Shown: positions 1 through 8,495 of the stretch, in pieces
How the letters are laid out: each line of letters starts with the position of its first letter
Position numbering within the stretch: position 1 is the stretch's first letter
NCBI GenBank assembly: GCA_016933335.1
Contig: JAFGBD010000063.1
Coordinates: 1 to 35,494 of the forward strand
Source of the DNA: Bacteroidales bacterium
GTDB lineage: Bacteria; Bacteroidota; Bacteroidia; Bacteroidales; UBA10428
Reading direction: 5' to 3'
Length of the DNA stretch: 35,494 nucleotides
Notes under the pieces: model-generated
What the model saw: only the letters and a program-made list of their open reading frames with translations
Databases searched by the model: none
Told to the model about the DNA's origin: nothing
Made by a program: the position numbers and the translations under genes

Positions 1-340
1 CTTTTTTAGAAATAAAAAAACAATGCCCATTCCATAGGCCATACAGAATGAAAATTAAAGAAAAATAAATTTAGTCGGATAATAGTGTTAAAAAATCATA
101 AAATTGTCCATGGCTTCTTGACTTCTTTCAGAATAAAACAGAATATTGGCTAATTTCGTTTTTCAATGCAGACCGGATTAAATCCGATAAAACATACAAG
201 CTCTCAAAATTTATGAACACAATTCGTTTTCCGCTGCTCTGCCGTTCTATGGAACCACCACCATATTCATTTATAAATTTTATAAATAATCAGGCTGGTT
301 TCACAAATATTTGTTGTAATTTTGCGCGATATTTTCAAAA
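1..340. other. AT-rich upstream region without a gene
   Basis: No convincing coding region is seen on either strand. The stretch is AT-rich with many short A and T runs. The only element I can support is the -7 box close to its right edge, listed separately as the bamD promoter. The gene that precedes this block lies outside the window. Confidence 0.6.
317..324 (+). promoter_or_regulatory. Promoter -7 box for the bamD operon
   Basis: The sequence TAATTTTG matches the Bacteroidetes -7 consensus TAnnTTTG at every fixed position. It lies 16 bases before the bamD ATG, so the leader would be only about ten bases. I see no clear -33 TTTG at the expected distance, so the call rests on the -7 box and its position. 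Confidence 0.5.
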
Positions 341-1165
341 ATGAAAAAATATAATTTGCTTCTGATTGTATGTGTGGCATTATTTCTGAGCTGCGGAGGT
401 TATGAAAGGCTGTTAAAGAGCACGGATTCAAATCTGAAATACAAAAAGGCTTTTGAATATTATAATAAGGGCGATTATGCCAAAGCAGGCACCCTTTTTG
501 AGCAGATTGCCTCTTTTTTCAGGGGAACCACCAAAGCAGATTCGGTATATTTCTACCAGGCAATGACCTATTTCAAACAGAATGATTTTATCCTGGCCGG
601 ACATGCTTTCAAGACCTTTTCAGACACATACGGTAACAGTCCTTTTGCTGAAGATGCAACATTTTATGTGGGGTATTGCTATTATCTGACATCACCAAGG
701 CCGGAACTTGACCAGGCAGATACCTATCAGGCCATTCAGTCGCTGCGGTTGTTCCTGATCAGGTACCCAAACAGTGACAGGAAAGAACAATGTGAAAAAA
801 TGATAGCTGAGATGCGGGATAAGCTTGTTGAGAAGTCATTTATAAGTGCAAGGCTTTATTTTGATCTCGAGGATTATAAGGCTTCAATCGTTGCATTGAA
901 TAACAGTCTTAGCGAATATCCCGAAAGCAAATACAGAGAGGATATTATGTTTCTGATCGTAAAATCGAATTACATGCTGGCAGTAAACAGCATCCCTGGC
1001 AAGCAGAAAGAAAGATTTCAGTCAACTGTGGATGAGTATTATTCTTTTATTACTGAGTTTCCTGAAAGCAAATACCGGAAAGATGCAGACAAAATTTTTG
1101 AATCATCATCCGGGTATCTGGGTACTGACGAGACAACATTTAACGAAATAAACACAGAGCAATGA
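341..1165 (+). CDS. bamD: Outer membrane protein assembly factor BamD (lipoprotein)
   Basis: This is a 274-residue lipoprotein that scaffolds the BAM complex, which folds beta-barrel proteins into the outer membrane. The N terminus is a lipoprotein signal with lipobox LFLSC and acylated Cys18. The rest is helical TPR-like repeats with the family's typical spacing: a first pair around residues 35-95, then repeated YPNSDRK and FPESKYRKD motifs around 140-250 that mark the helix turns. The length fits BamD/YfiO. The ATG lies just after a TAnnTTTG box. The stop overlaps the rpoZ start (ATGA), so the two are translationally coupled. The gene heads a four- to five-gene housekeeping run that is conserved in this phylum. 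The window's SusC barrels would depend on the BAM complex for insertion. Confidence 0.93.
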   Translation: MKKYNLLLIVCVALFLSCGGYERLLKSTDSNLKYKKAFEYYNKGDYAKAGTLFEQIASFFRGTTKADSVYFYQAMTYFKQNDFILAGHAFKTFSDTYGNSPFAEDATFYVGYCYYLTSPRPELDQADTYQAIQSLRLFLIRYPNSDRKEQCEKMIAEMRDKLVEKSFISARLYFDLEDYKASIVALNNSLSEYPESKYREDIMFLIVKSNYMLAVNSIPGKQKERFQSTVDEYYSFITEFPESKYRKDADKIFESSSGYLGTDETTFNEINTEQ

Positions 1166-1479
1166 CAGATTACAAAAAATCAAAGGCTCCGACAACGACC
1201 ACGACAAGGAATCTGGAGATGCTGGAGGCCAAAACCGGCAATATCTATGAAGCGGTTATGATTTGTGCAAAAAGGTCAAATCAGATTTCCATGGAGATCA
1301 AGGAAGAGCTGAACAGAAAACTTGAAGAATTTGCCAACTATACCGATAACCTGGAAGAGATATTTGAGAATCGTGAACAAATTGAAATCTCAAAGTTTTA
1401 TGAACGGATGCCGAAACCAACCTTAATTGCACTGGATGAATTTGAACGCGACCAGATCCATTTCAGAAAACCTGAATAA
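1162..1479 (+). CDS. rpoZ: DNA-directed RNA polymerase omega subunit, Bacteroidetes type
   Basis: This 105-residue protein is the small omega subunit that helps assemble RNA polymerase around beta prime. The diagnostic stretch is the segment around residues 26-42, GNIYEAVMICAKRSNQI, followed by a helix rich in Glu, Lys and Asn. This is the form of omega seen in Bacteroidetes, more divergent than the proteobacterial one. The N terminus (Lys, Thr, Pro rich) is probably disordered. The start overlaps the bamD stop by four bases, and coaBC begins 12 bases after its stop, which supports one transcript. Identification rests on the central motif, the length and the conserved neighbourhood. Confidence 0.85.
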   Translation: MTDYKKSKAPTTTTTRNLEMLEAKTGNIYEAVMICAKRSNQISMEIKEELNRKLEEFANYTDNLEEIFENREQIEISKFYERMPKPTLIALDEFERDQIHFRKPE

Positions 1480-1491
1480 TCCCGGGCACTG

Positions 1492-2709
1492 ATGTTTAAG
1501 GGCAAGAATATAATTCTGGGTGTTACCGGAAGTATTGCAGCATATAAGTCTGCCATACTTGTCAGGATGCTTGTTTGTAACCACGCAACAGTCAAAGTCA
1601 TCATGACGCCCTGTGCCGGGGAATTCATTACGCCCCTGACACTGGCAACCCTCTCAAACAATCCTGTACTTTCAGATTTTTTCAACGCTGAAAACGGGCA
1701 GTGGAACAGTCATGTCGAACTGGGACTATGGGCAGATGCTATGGTAATTGCACCTGCCACAGCCAATACCATTGCAAAAATGGCCTGCGGAATCGCAGAT
1801 AATCTCTTGCTGACTACCTGCCTGTCAGCACGCTGCCCTGTATTTATTGCACCTGCGATGGACATGGACATGTATAACCATCCTTTGACACAACGTAATA
1901 TCAAAACCCTGTCAGGCTATGGCCATATCATTATTGAACCGGCAGTTGGTGATCTTGCCAGCGGGCTTTCAGGAAAAGGAAGGATGGAGGATCCCGGGAC
2001 CATCTTTCATGCCATGGATGCCTTTTTCCGGAAGAAAGAGATTAAAAAAAAAGTCCGCGAAAAAATAGCCGGTAAGAAAATCCTTGTCACAGCAGGCCCG
2101 ACATTTGAAGCAATTGATCCGGTAAGATACATCGGTAATCATTCTTCCGGCAGGATGGGTTATGCCATCGCCGGATTACTGGCTGAGCTGGGTGCAGAAA
2201 TACTGCTGATCAGCGGGCCAACATCGCTGCAGATCAACAATAACAATATTACCATTGCCGGCGTAACATCGGCAAATGAGATGTATCTTGAATGCATAAA
2301 GCATTATCCTGATATGGATGGAGCAATATTATCCGCAGCTGTTGCAGATTACAGACCTGCCAGGTATGAAAAGAAGAAAATCAAAAGTTCAGACAAAAAC
2401 CTGGTGCTGAAGCTGGAACCAACCATAAATATTGCCGGGGAACTCGGAAAGATAAAAAAAGAAAACCAGTTTCTGGTCGGTTTTGCCCTGGAAACGGATC
2501 ATAAAACAGAAAACGCCCGTCAAAAGCTGAAGCGCAAGAATTTTGATTTCATTGTTATTAACTCCCTGGATGACCAGGGAGCAGGATTTCAGACAGAAAC
2601 CAACAAAATTTCAATACTGGACAAAAGCAATAAACTGAAGCATTTTGAGTTAAAATCCAAAAGAGAGGTGGCAAAAGATATTGTGCTGGCTCTTTCAAAA
2701 ATTATTTAG
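1492..2709 (+). CDS. coaBC: Bifunctional phosphopantothenoylcysteine decarboxylase / phosphopantothenate-cysteine ligase
   Basis: CoaBC carries out two consecutive steps of coenzyme A synthesis: it ligates cysteine to 4'-phosphopantothenate, then decarboxylates the product. The protein has 405 residues, the usual length. The N-terminal flavoprotein half (about 1-180) shows the FMN-binding GSIAAYKS at 13-20, the catalytic histidine in SHVELG (His74), the PAMDMDMYNHP motif at 121-131 and the GRMEDP clamp near 163-168. The C-terminal ligase half (from about 195) shows ILVTAGPTFEAIDPVRYIGNHSSGRMG and, later, AAVADYRP with a lysine-rich loop. The DUF4835 gene starts two bases after its stop. All key residues appear intact. 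Confidence 0.95.
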   Translation: MFKGKNIILGVTGSIAAYKSAILVRMLVCNHATVKVIMTPCAGEFITPLTLATLSNNPVLSDFFNAENGQWNSHVELGLWADAMVIAPATANTIAKMACGIADNLLLTTCLSARCPVFIAPAMDMDMYNHPLTQRNIKTLSGYGHIIIEPAVGDLASGLSGKGRMEDPGTIFHAMDAFFRKKEIKKKVREKIAGKKILVTAGPTFEAIDPVRYIGNHSSGRMGYAIAGLLAELGAEILLISGPTSLQINNNNITIAGVTSANEMYLECIKHYPDMDGAILSAAVADYRPARYEKKKIKSSDKNLVLKLEPTINIAGELGKIKKENQFLVGFALETDHKTENARQKLKRKNFDFIVINSLDDQGAGFQTETNKISILDKSNKLKHFELKSKREVAKDIVLALSKII

Positions 2710-2711
2710 AG

Positions 2712-3626
2712 ATGCGCCAGATTTATCTGACATTTTTAATGATACTGTATTCAATGACCGGTTCCGCCCAGGAACTTATGTGTAATGTCCAGATCATCAC
2801 ACAACAGATACAGGGGACCAACAAACAGGTGTTCCAGACCTTGCAGACAGCCGTATATGAATTCATGAATAATACATCATGGACAAATCATGTTTTTGAA
2901 ACCGATGAACGGATTGAATGCACCATGCTTTTCAATATCAAAGAACAGGTCAGTGTTGATGAGTTCAGAGGGACACTGCAGATTCAGTCAAGGCGCCCGG
3001 TTTATAATACTTCATACAATTCTGTGGTCATGAACTATGTTGACAATGATATCCAGTTCAAGTATGTGGAGTTTCAGCCGCTTGAATTCAGTGAGACTTC
3101 GCACCTGTCCAATCTTACCTCCCTCCTTGCGTTCTATGCATATATTATCATCGGTATGGATTATGACACATATTCTTTTGAGGGTGGCACCCCCTTTTTC
3201 CAGGCAGCCGAAAAGATCGTCAACAATGCACAGAACACCCCTGAAAGAGGATGGAAATCAATGGAGAGTACCAGCAGAAAGAACAGGTACTGGCTGATCA
3301 ACAATATCCTGAATGAAGATTTTGCCCTGCTGCGTGAGTTTGTTTATAAATATCATCGCCTGGGACTGGACATGATGTACGAAAAAACCAATGAATCAAG
3401 AACCAACATTGCGGAATACCTCAGGCTTCTTCAACAAATATCCAGGGAAAAACCCGATCCGTTTATGTATTATCTTCAGGTGGTTCTGGATGCAAAATCT
3501 GATGAACTGGTCAGTATTTTCAAAGAATCTTTCCAGGATGAAAAAACCAGGGTATATTCATTGCTGAACGAAATTGATCCCTCTCACGGTAATAAATATG
3601 AACAGATCATGAAACAGAGTCTTTGA
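2712..3626 (+). CDS. DUF4835 family exported protein (PorD-like)
   Basis: This 304-residue protein carries a cleavable signal peptide (about residues 1-19, ending GSA-QE) and so is exported to the periplasm or outer membrane. The mature part opens with a short beta segment (LMCNVQIITQQIQGTNKQVF) and an FRGTLQIQSRRPVYNTSYNS stretch typical of the Bacteroidetes DUF4835 family. A helical C-terminal half follows. The gene begins two bases after coaBC, and this position behind coaBC and before recN is common in the phylum. From memory, newer annotation calls the family PorD and links it to T9SS. That would fit a genome with T9SS cargo, but the sequence alone does not prove it. Confidence 0.8.
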   Translation: MRQIYLTFLMILYSMTGSAQELMCNVQIITQQIQGTNKQVFQTLQTAVYEFMNNTSWTNHVFETDERIECTMLFNIKEQVSVDEFRGTLQIQSRRPVYNTSYNSVVMNYVDNDIQFKYVEFQPLEFSETSHLSNLTSLLAFYAYIIIGMDYDTYSFEGGTPFFQAAEKIVNNAQNTPERGWKSMESTSRKNRYWLINNILNEDFALLREFVYKYHRLGLDMMYEKTNESRTNIAEYLRLLQQISREKPDPFMYYLQVVLDAKSDELVSIFKESFQDEKTRVYSLLNEIDPSHGNKYEQIMKQSL

Positions 3627-3643
3627 TCCCGGAATCCGGATCA
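3624..3643 (+). terminator. Possible weak stem-loop after the bamD-rpoZ-coaBC-DUF4835 run
   Basis: A six-base inverted repeat, TGATCC and GGATCA with an eight-base loop, begins at the stop codon of the DUF4835 gene. No T run follows directly, so it is at best a weak or Rho-assisted end. The remaining bases up to recN (3644-3808) hold no gene. Confidence 0.25.
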
Positions 3644-3772
3644 TTCCCTGCCGGAACCGGGTAAAGAAGCGAAAAAACTTCATCGATTACCAGGACCAAA
3701 CCCTTGTGAAATCTGTTCAAAACCTTTTTATATCTTATTCTGCATTTCATTCATGTTTTCTTACTTTTTAAT

Positions 3773-3780
3773 TAAATTTA
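3773..3780 (+). promoter_or_regulatory. Possible -7 box for recN
   Basis: TAAATTTA matches seven of eight positions of TAnnTTTG and lies 28 bases before the recN ATG. The 182-base gap from the DUF4835 gene suggests that recN has its own promoter. No clear -33 element is seen, so confidence is low. Confidence 0.3.
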
Positions 3781-3808
3781 GGTTTTTACACAGGCAGGAT
3801 TCATTGTT

Positions 3809-5464
3809 ATGCTAAAATCTTTATATATAGATAATTATGCATTGATTGACAATCTTTTCATCGATTTCCACAAAGGTCTTTCAATCATTACCGGTGAAAC
3901 CGGTGCAGGCAAATCAATTCTGCTGGGGGCCCTTTCCCTCATTCTGGGGAGACGTGCAGATACAAGTGTTCTGAATGACCGCTCAAAAAAATGTATCGTA
4001 GAGGCGATTTTTAATATCGACGAATATGATTTACAGCATTTCTTTGAAAAAAATGACATTGACTATGATGAAAGCACTGTTCTCAGAAGGGAAATCGGAA
4101 GCAACGGAAAGTCGAGAGCCTTCATCAATGATACACCTGTGACCCTCGACACCATCAATGAGCTTACACGGAAGCTTATCGATATTCATTCGCAACATGA
4201 AAACCTGAGCCTGAATGACAGTGTGTTTCAGTTAAAAGTAATCGACAGTTACGGGAATCTCCATGGGATTCTTGAGGATTACAGGTCTGCTTATTTATCC
4301 TACCGTGATCTTCTCAGGGAATATCATGTACTGAAGGAAAACTATGAAAAGAACAAAGCAGATCTTGATTATTTCCAGTTTCAGTATAACCAGTTAGCTG
4401 AAGCCAGGTTACAGGCCGGTGAACAGGAGGATCTTGAGCTTGAACAGGAACAGCTTGCACATGCCGAAGAGATAAAAACAGGTCTTGAAGAAGCCCTGAC
4501 CATACTGTCTGATGATGCTTCGGGATTGATCAGCAGATTAAAGAGCCTTCAGAACATTATCTCCAGACTCCTTAAATACCTGCCTCAGACCGGAGAGTTA
4601 TCAGGCAGGATTGAAAGTGCCTATATTGACCTGAAAGATATCGGTTCCGAACTTGACAATCTGTATCATCACACCACACTTGACCCGGAACGTCTTGATT
4701 TTGTGAACAGCAGGCTTGACCTGATCTTTACGCTCCAAAAAAAACATGGTGTACAAACCGTAAGCGAGCTGATCGAAATCCAGGCAAATCTAAAGAAAAA
4801 AACAGATGACATTTTAAATGCCGATTTCAGGCTCGACGAATTATCCTCCAGGCTTTCAAAGCATGAAGAAACAATGAAGAAAAAGTCGGAACTGTTGACG
4901 GCCGCAAGGAAAAAAATGATACCTGAAATACAGCGCAGGGTGATACAGCTGTTGGTTGATTTAGGCATTCCCAATGCAAAGTTTAGCATACAGCACAAAC
5001 CGCTTGAAATTCCGTTTGTTAACGGCAATGATGAGATACAATTCATGTTTACAGCCAATAAGAATGCACCGCTGCAGGAAGTATCCAGAATAGCGTCCGG
5101 TGGAGAGCTCTCACGTTTTATGCTGGCTATCAAATCGCTGATCTCTGATTCGGTCGGACTGCCAACCATTATTTTCGATGAGATCGATACCGGTGTTGCC
5201 GGCGAAATTGCTTACAAAGTGGGAACCATTATCAAAAAAATGTCGGAAGGGATGCAGGTGATCAACATTACACATCTTCCACAGGTTGCCAGCAAGGGTG
5301 ACTATCATTACCTGGTTTACAAGCTGGATCATGAATCCTCTACCAAAACCTATATGAAGCTGCTCAGCCATGAAGAACGACACCTCGAAATTGCCAAGAT
5401 GCTGAGCGGTAAGGAACTCACCGACGCCGCCATGGAAAATGCCCGTGAGTTGCTGAAGAACTGA
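3809..5464 (+). CDS. recN: DNA repair protein RecN
   Basis: RecN is an SMC-like cytoplasmic ATPase that acts at double-strand breaks during recombinational repair. The 551-residue length is standard. The Walker A motif GETGAGKS lies at residues 29-36 right after the RecN-typical start (LKSLYIDNYALIDNL). A long coiled-coil region rich in Glu, Lys and Leu spans about 150-390. The ABC signature ASGGELSRF lies near 429-437, the Walker B motif TIIFDEIDTGV near 451-461 and the switch histidine in THLPQVA near 488. The gene stands 182 bases after the DUF4835 gene and 90 bases before fabI. No defects are seen. Confidence 0.96.
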   Translation: MLKSLYIDNYALIDNLFIDFHKGLSIITGETGAGKSILLGALSLILGRRADTSVLNDRSKKCIVEAIFNIDEYDLQHFFEKNDIDYDESTVLRREIGSNGKSRAFINDTPVTLDTINELTRKLIDIHSQHENLSLNDSVFQLKVIDSYGNLHGILEDYRSAYLSYRDLLREYHVLKENYEKNKADLDYFQFQYNQLAEARLQAGEQEDLELEQEQLAHAEEIKTGLEEALTILSDDASGLISRLKSLQNIISRLLKYLPQTGELSGRIESAYIDLKDIGSELDNLYHHTTLDPERLDFVNSRLDLIFTLQKKHGVQTVSELIEIQANLKKKTDDILNADFRLDELSSRLSKHEETMKKKSELLTAARKKMIPEIQRRVIQLLVDLGIPNAKFSIQHKPLEIPFVNGNDEIQFMFTANKNAPLQEVSRIASGGELSRFMLAIKSLISDSVGLPTIIFDEIDTGVAGEIAYKVGTIIKKMSEGMQVINITHLPQVASKGDYHYLVYKLDHESSTKTYMKLLSHEERHLEIAKMLSGKELTDAAMENARELLKN

Positions 5465-5520
5465 CCGCTTCTTTATTTATATTAATTCTAAATTATCTTT
5501 TCTGTTTCGTCCTCATCAAT

Positions 5521-5528
5521 TATCTTTG
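5521..5528 (+). promoter_or_regulatory. Promoter -7 box for fabI
   Basis: TATCTTTG fits TAnnTTTG exactly and lies 26 bases before the fabI ATG, inside the 90-base gap after recN. The upstream stretch is T-rich without an exact TTTG at the -33 position. It supports separate transcription of fabI. Confidence 0.55.
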
Positions 5529-5554
5529 CACACTAATTTATAATTCAATCAAAA

Positions 5555-6385
5555 ATGGCTTATCATTTATTAAAAGGGAAGAAAGGGATTATATTCGGAG
5601 CACTGAATGAACAATCCATTGCATGGCACATAGCAGTTAAAGCCCATGAAGAAGGAGCAAAACTGGTTCTTACCAATACGCCTGTCGCCATACGCATGGG
5701 AACAATACAACATCTTGGCGGAATCTGCGGTGCAGAAGTTATTCCGTCAGATGCAACAAGCCACGAAGATCTTGAGAATCTGATGAAAAGGTCAATGGAA
5801 ATATTTGAAGGAAAAATCGATTTTATGTTGCATTCAATAGGTATGTCCCCCAATGTCAGGAAAGGCCTGCCCTATGATGCGCTGAATTATGATTTTTTTC
5901 TTAAAACCCTTGACATATCTGCATTATCCTTTCACAAGATGCTTCTTACCGCCCGCAAACTGGATGCTATCAGTGAATGGGGTTCAGTCGTTGCGCTGTC
6001 TTATGTCGCAGCCCAAAGAACACTGGACAGATACAACGATATGGGCGATGCCAAGGCATTGCTTGAATCAATAGCCAGGAGTTTCGGTTATATTTACGGA
6101 AAAGACAAAAAAATAAGGATCAATACAGTAAGCCAGTCCCCGACAATGACCACTGCCGGTGCGGGCGTTAAAGGCATTGATACGCTGATTGATTTTACCG
6201 AGAGGATGTCTCCGCTTGGCAATGCTTCGGCAGAGGATTGTGCAAATTATGTGATAACGCTGTTCTCCGACCTGACCAGAAAGGTTACCATGCAAAACCT
6301 TTATCACGACGGAGGATTCTCAAGTATGGGTATGAGTGAAAGAGCAATGAGCCAGTATGATAAGAGCTTTAAGGATTATTCCTGA
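5555..6385 (+). CDS. fabI: Enoyl-[acyl-carrier-protein] reductase (NADH), FabI type
   Basis: FabI performs the last reduction of each fatty-acid elongation cycle, turning trans-2-enoyl-ACP into acyl-ACP with NAD(P)H. The protein has 276 residues in a short-chain dehydrogenase fold. The dinucleotide-binding start is GKKGIIFGALNEQSIAW (8-24). The catalytic FabI arrangement Tyr-x6-Lys is present as YNDMGDAK (Tyr160 and Lys167), with the second tyrosine at 150. The SQSPTMTTAG loop that follows is typical of Bacteroidetes FabI. The gene is single, with its own promoter box, and converges on the downstream transporter, so it appears to be a free-standing housekeeping gene. Confidence 0.95.
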   Translation: MAYHLLKGKKGIIFGALNEQSIAWHIAVKAHEEGAKLVLTNTPVAIRMGTIQHLGGICGAEVIPSDATSHEDLENLMKRSMEIFEGKIDFMLHSIGMSPNVRKGLPYDALNYDFFLKTLDISALSFHKMLLTARKLDAISEWGSVVALSYVAAQRTLDRYNDMGDAKALLESIARSFGYIYGKDKKIRINTVSQSPTMTTAGAGVKGIDTLIDFTERMSPLGNASAEDCANYVITLFSDLTRKVTMQNLYHDGGFSSMGMSERAMSQYDKSFKDYS

Positions 6386-6516
6386 CAGATGCTGCATGGC
6401 TATGCATTACGAATCACCCCTGAATGTTAAAAATTCCGGTTTGCTGAGCTCAGGATCGACAGATATCCGGTTACCGGTAAATGTAAATCCGTTCAGTGCT
6501 CAATGATCTTTATTAT
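6386..6516. other. Convergent intergenic region, fabI / YfcC transporter
   Basis: These 131 bases separate two genes that point at each other. I see no strong intrinsic terminator for either. The only symmetry is a short CCGGT/ACCGG repeat near 6460-6480 without a T run. Confidence 0.4.
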
Positions 6517-8103
6517 TTAAAATCCCGGCAGGGATATCGTCACCGTCGGAATCAACATTACAAAACCAAGCACGATAAGAATGATAATCAGGGGTGTGAT
6601 CCATTTCACCCATTTGCCGTAAGGAATTCTGGCAATACCAAGTACCCCGATCAGGATCCCTGATGTCGGTGTGATCATATTCGTAAATCCGTCTCCGAAC
6701 TGGTAAGCCATCACGGTGGCCTGCCTTGAAAGTCCCACGAGGTCAGAAAAGGGTGCCATGATTGGCATGGTAAGGGCTGCCTTGGCAGAACCCGAAGGTA
6801 TGACAATGTTGATGATCGTCTGAATGACATACATCATTCCCACTGTGCTGACCTTTCCCATCGATTCCATCGATCCCGACAGCCTGAATAAAATGGTATC
6901 TATCACCTGCCCGTCCTCGAGAATAACAATGATTCCGCCAGCAAGTCCGACCACCAGCGCTGCAGGTATGATATCTTTCACTCCTTCAAGAAAAAGCCGT
7001 ACAATCTTATTCGGGGAATTATTGACAGCAGCACCGGCCAGTATGCCCATGGCCAGAAACAAAGTTGCAATCTCCATGATAAACCACTGGTAACCCATTA
7101 CTCCGACCATCAAGAACAGAATGGTGAACAGCAGGAGTAAAAGAACAAAAAAGTGGACCGATTTACGCAATGCAAAAAAACCTGTTACAATAAAAAGTAC
7201 CGTCAGAACCGGGATGGCAGGAATTGATCCGGTAATATTGCCAACCTTTAAAGGGGTCTGATGATAATTAAACGAGAAAATGACCAGAACAACCGCAATC
7301 ATGCCAAAAGTCAGCCATGCGGACAACGGTGTATGATACTCAAACCGTCTGTCAGTGCCGGATTTTGCTTTCCTCCAGTATTCATCCTCGGCATAAACCA
7401 GAGATCTTTCCGGATCTTTCGAAACTTTACCGGCATACCTTATTATATAAGAGATACCGGCAAGATTAATGATCAGCCAGCAGATAAACCTGTATTCAAT
7501 ACCCGAAAACAAAGGCAAGCCGGCAATGCTTTGTGCAATCCCTATGGTAAACGGATTGAGCAGTGCCCCTGCGAATCCCAGTCCGGCAGCAACAAAAACA
7601 ACGGCAACACCTGTGATCGAGTCATATCCCATTGATATGGCCAGTGGTACAAGAATGATGATAAAGGCAATTGTCTCTTCACTCATGCCGTAGATTGCCC
7701 CGAATATACTGAACATGATCATGATCAGTATCAGAATAAGGTTATTGATCCCAAATACCCTGAAAAACCGGTAATGTTCCGTTTTGCGGGTAAACCTCAG
7801 GAACGCCATGATCCCTGCGTCGATGGCTTTACTGTCGTTCATGACCCAGAAAGCCCCGCCAACCATCAGTATAAAAACAATGATCCCGGACTGCCTCTGA
7901 AATCCCTTAAAGAGCGAAGCGAATATCTGCCAGGTCTGTTTGATGTTCTTTGTATATTCAAATTGCATCACTTTCTCTTCAATGCCGTTAACCACGATTG
8001 TTTTCTCTGCATACATGCCTCCCGGGATGATCCAGGTACATATTGCTGCAACGATGATGATGTAAAAAATAATTACGTATGTGTGGGGGAATTTCTTAAA
8101 CAT
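6517..8103 (-). CDS. YfcC family membrane transporter (DcuC / C4-dicarboxylate carrier superfamily)
   Basis: This 528-residue inner-membrane protein has about a dozen hydrophobic segments. It opens with an HTYVIIFYIIIVAAICTWIIPGGMY segment (7-31), typical of YfcC proteins. A first re-entrant-like signature, GAIYGMSEETIAF, lies at 135-147, followed by GLGFAGALLNPFTIGIAQ at 174-191. The second half repeats the pattern as PSGSAKAALTMPIMAP and GDGFTNMITPTSG at about 435-480. That internal duplication is expected for the superfamily. Members are proposed to move dicarboxylates or amino acids and peptides; the substrate here cannot be read from sequence. The gene is divergent from the first susC gene, so a link to nutrient uptake is possible but not shown. 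Confidence 0.85.
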   Translation of the reverse strand: MFKKFPHTYVIIFYIIIVAAICTWIIPGGMYAEKTIVVNGIEEKVMQFEYTKNIKQTWQIFASLFKGFQRQSGIIVFILMVGGAFWVMNDSKAIDAGIMAFLRFTRKTEHYRFFRVFGINNLILILIMIMFSIFGAIYGMSEETIAFIIILVPLAISMGYDSITGVAVVFVAAGLGFAGALLNPFTIGIAQSIAGLPLFSGIEYRFICWLIINLAGISYIIRYAGKVSKDPERSLVYAEDEYWRKAKSGTDRRFEYHTPLSAWLTFGMIAVVLVIFSFNYHQTPLKVGNITGSIPAIPVLTVLFIVTGFFALRKSVHFFVLLLLLFTILFLMVGVMGYQWFIMEIATLFLAMGILAGAAVNNSPNKIVRLFLEGVKDIIPAALVVGLAGGIIVILEDGQVIDTILFRLSGSMESMGKVSTVGMMYVIQTIINIVIPSGSAKAALTMPIMAPFSDLVGLSRQATVMAYQFGDGFTNMITPTSGILIGVLGIARIPYGKWVKWITPLIIILIVLGFVMLIPTVTISLPGF

Positions 8104-8130
8104 GCTGTTACGACAATTTTAAATTGGTTA

Positions 8131-8138
8131 TAAAGATA
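8131..8138 (-). promoter_or_regulatory. Possible -7 box for the YfcC transporter
   Basis: Read on the minus strand this is TATCTTTA, matching seven of eight positions of TAnnTTTG. It lies 27 bases before the transporter's ATG. No matching -33 element is seen. Confidence 0.35.
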
Positions 8139-8392
8139 ATACAACTCACGAAATAGCCGGTTGGTGGTCAGAAATATGTAAATATTTGTATAAAATATGC
8201 ACCGAAAAAAAGGAATATCCATGTAACACTCTATCATTCATAAATTTATAATTCTATTCTTAAATTAGTGTTTCTATAAAATATTGATATTCTATCGATT
8301 ACAATCTATTTTGGATTTTTATAAAAGGCTTTATTATAAATATACAATGTATGTAATTAATAGCTAATAAGTTAAAAATTTATGATACTTTT

Positions 8393-8421
8393 TTTGTTTT
8401 TAATAATTTTTACTAGATTTG
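8393..8421 (+). promoter_or_regulatory. Promoter of the first susC/susD operon
   Basis: A -33 element TTTG (8393-8396) and a perfect -7 box TAGATTTG (8414-8421) are separated by 17 bases, a fitting arrangement for the Bacteroidetes housekeeping sigma factor. Transcription would begin near 8428 and leave a leader of about 68 bases. Confidence 0.65.
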
Positions 8422-8428
8422 ACTTGAA

Positions 8429-8450
8429 GAATAACCTGAAAGGTTTATTC
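8429..8450 (+). promoter_or_regulatory. Stem-loop at the 5' end of the susC leader
   Basis: The inverted repeat GAATAACCT / AGGTTTATTC forms a nine-base-pair stem with one bulged T and a GAA loop. The predicted transcript starts almost exactly at its first base, so the hairpin would cap the mRNA 5' end. A TG-rich and then T-rich stretch (to about 8467) follows. It could protect the mRNA or act as an attenuator; the sequence does not distinguish these. Confidence 0.4.
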
Positions 8451-8495
8451 TGTGTGTGTTTTTTATGACCTATTATAAACCTAAATTTTTTATCT

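Larger units (their letters stand above)
8104..8495. other. AT-rich divergent intergenic region
   Basis: This stretch of 392 bases separates the minus-strand transporter from the plus-strand susC gene. It is strongly AT-rich with no coding signal. It holds a -7 box for each direction and a leader hairpin close to susC, all listed separately. The middle part (about 8160-8390) shows nothing else I can name. Confidence 0.7.
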
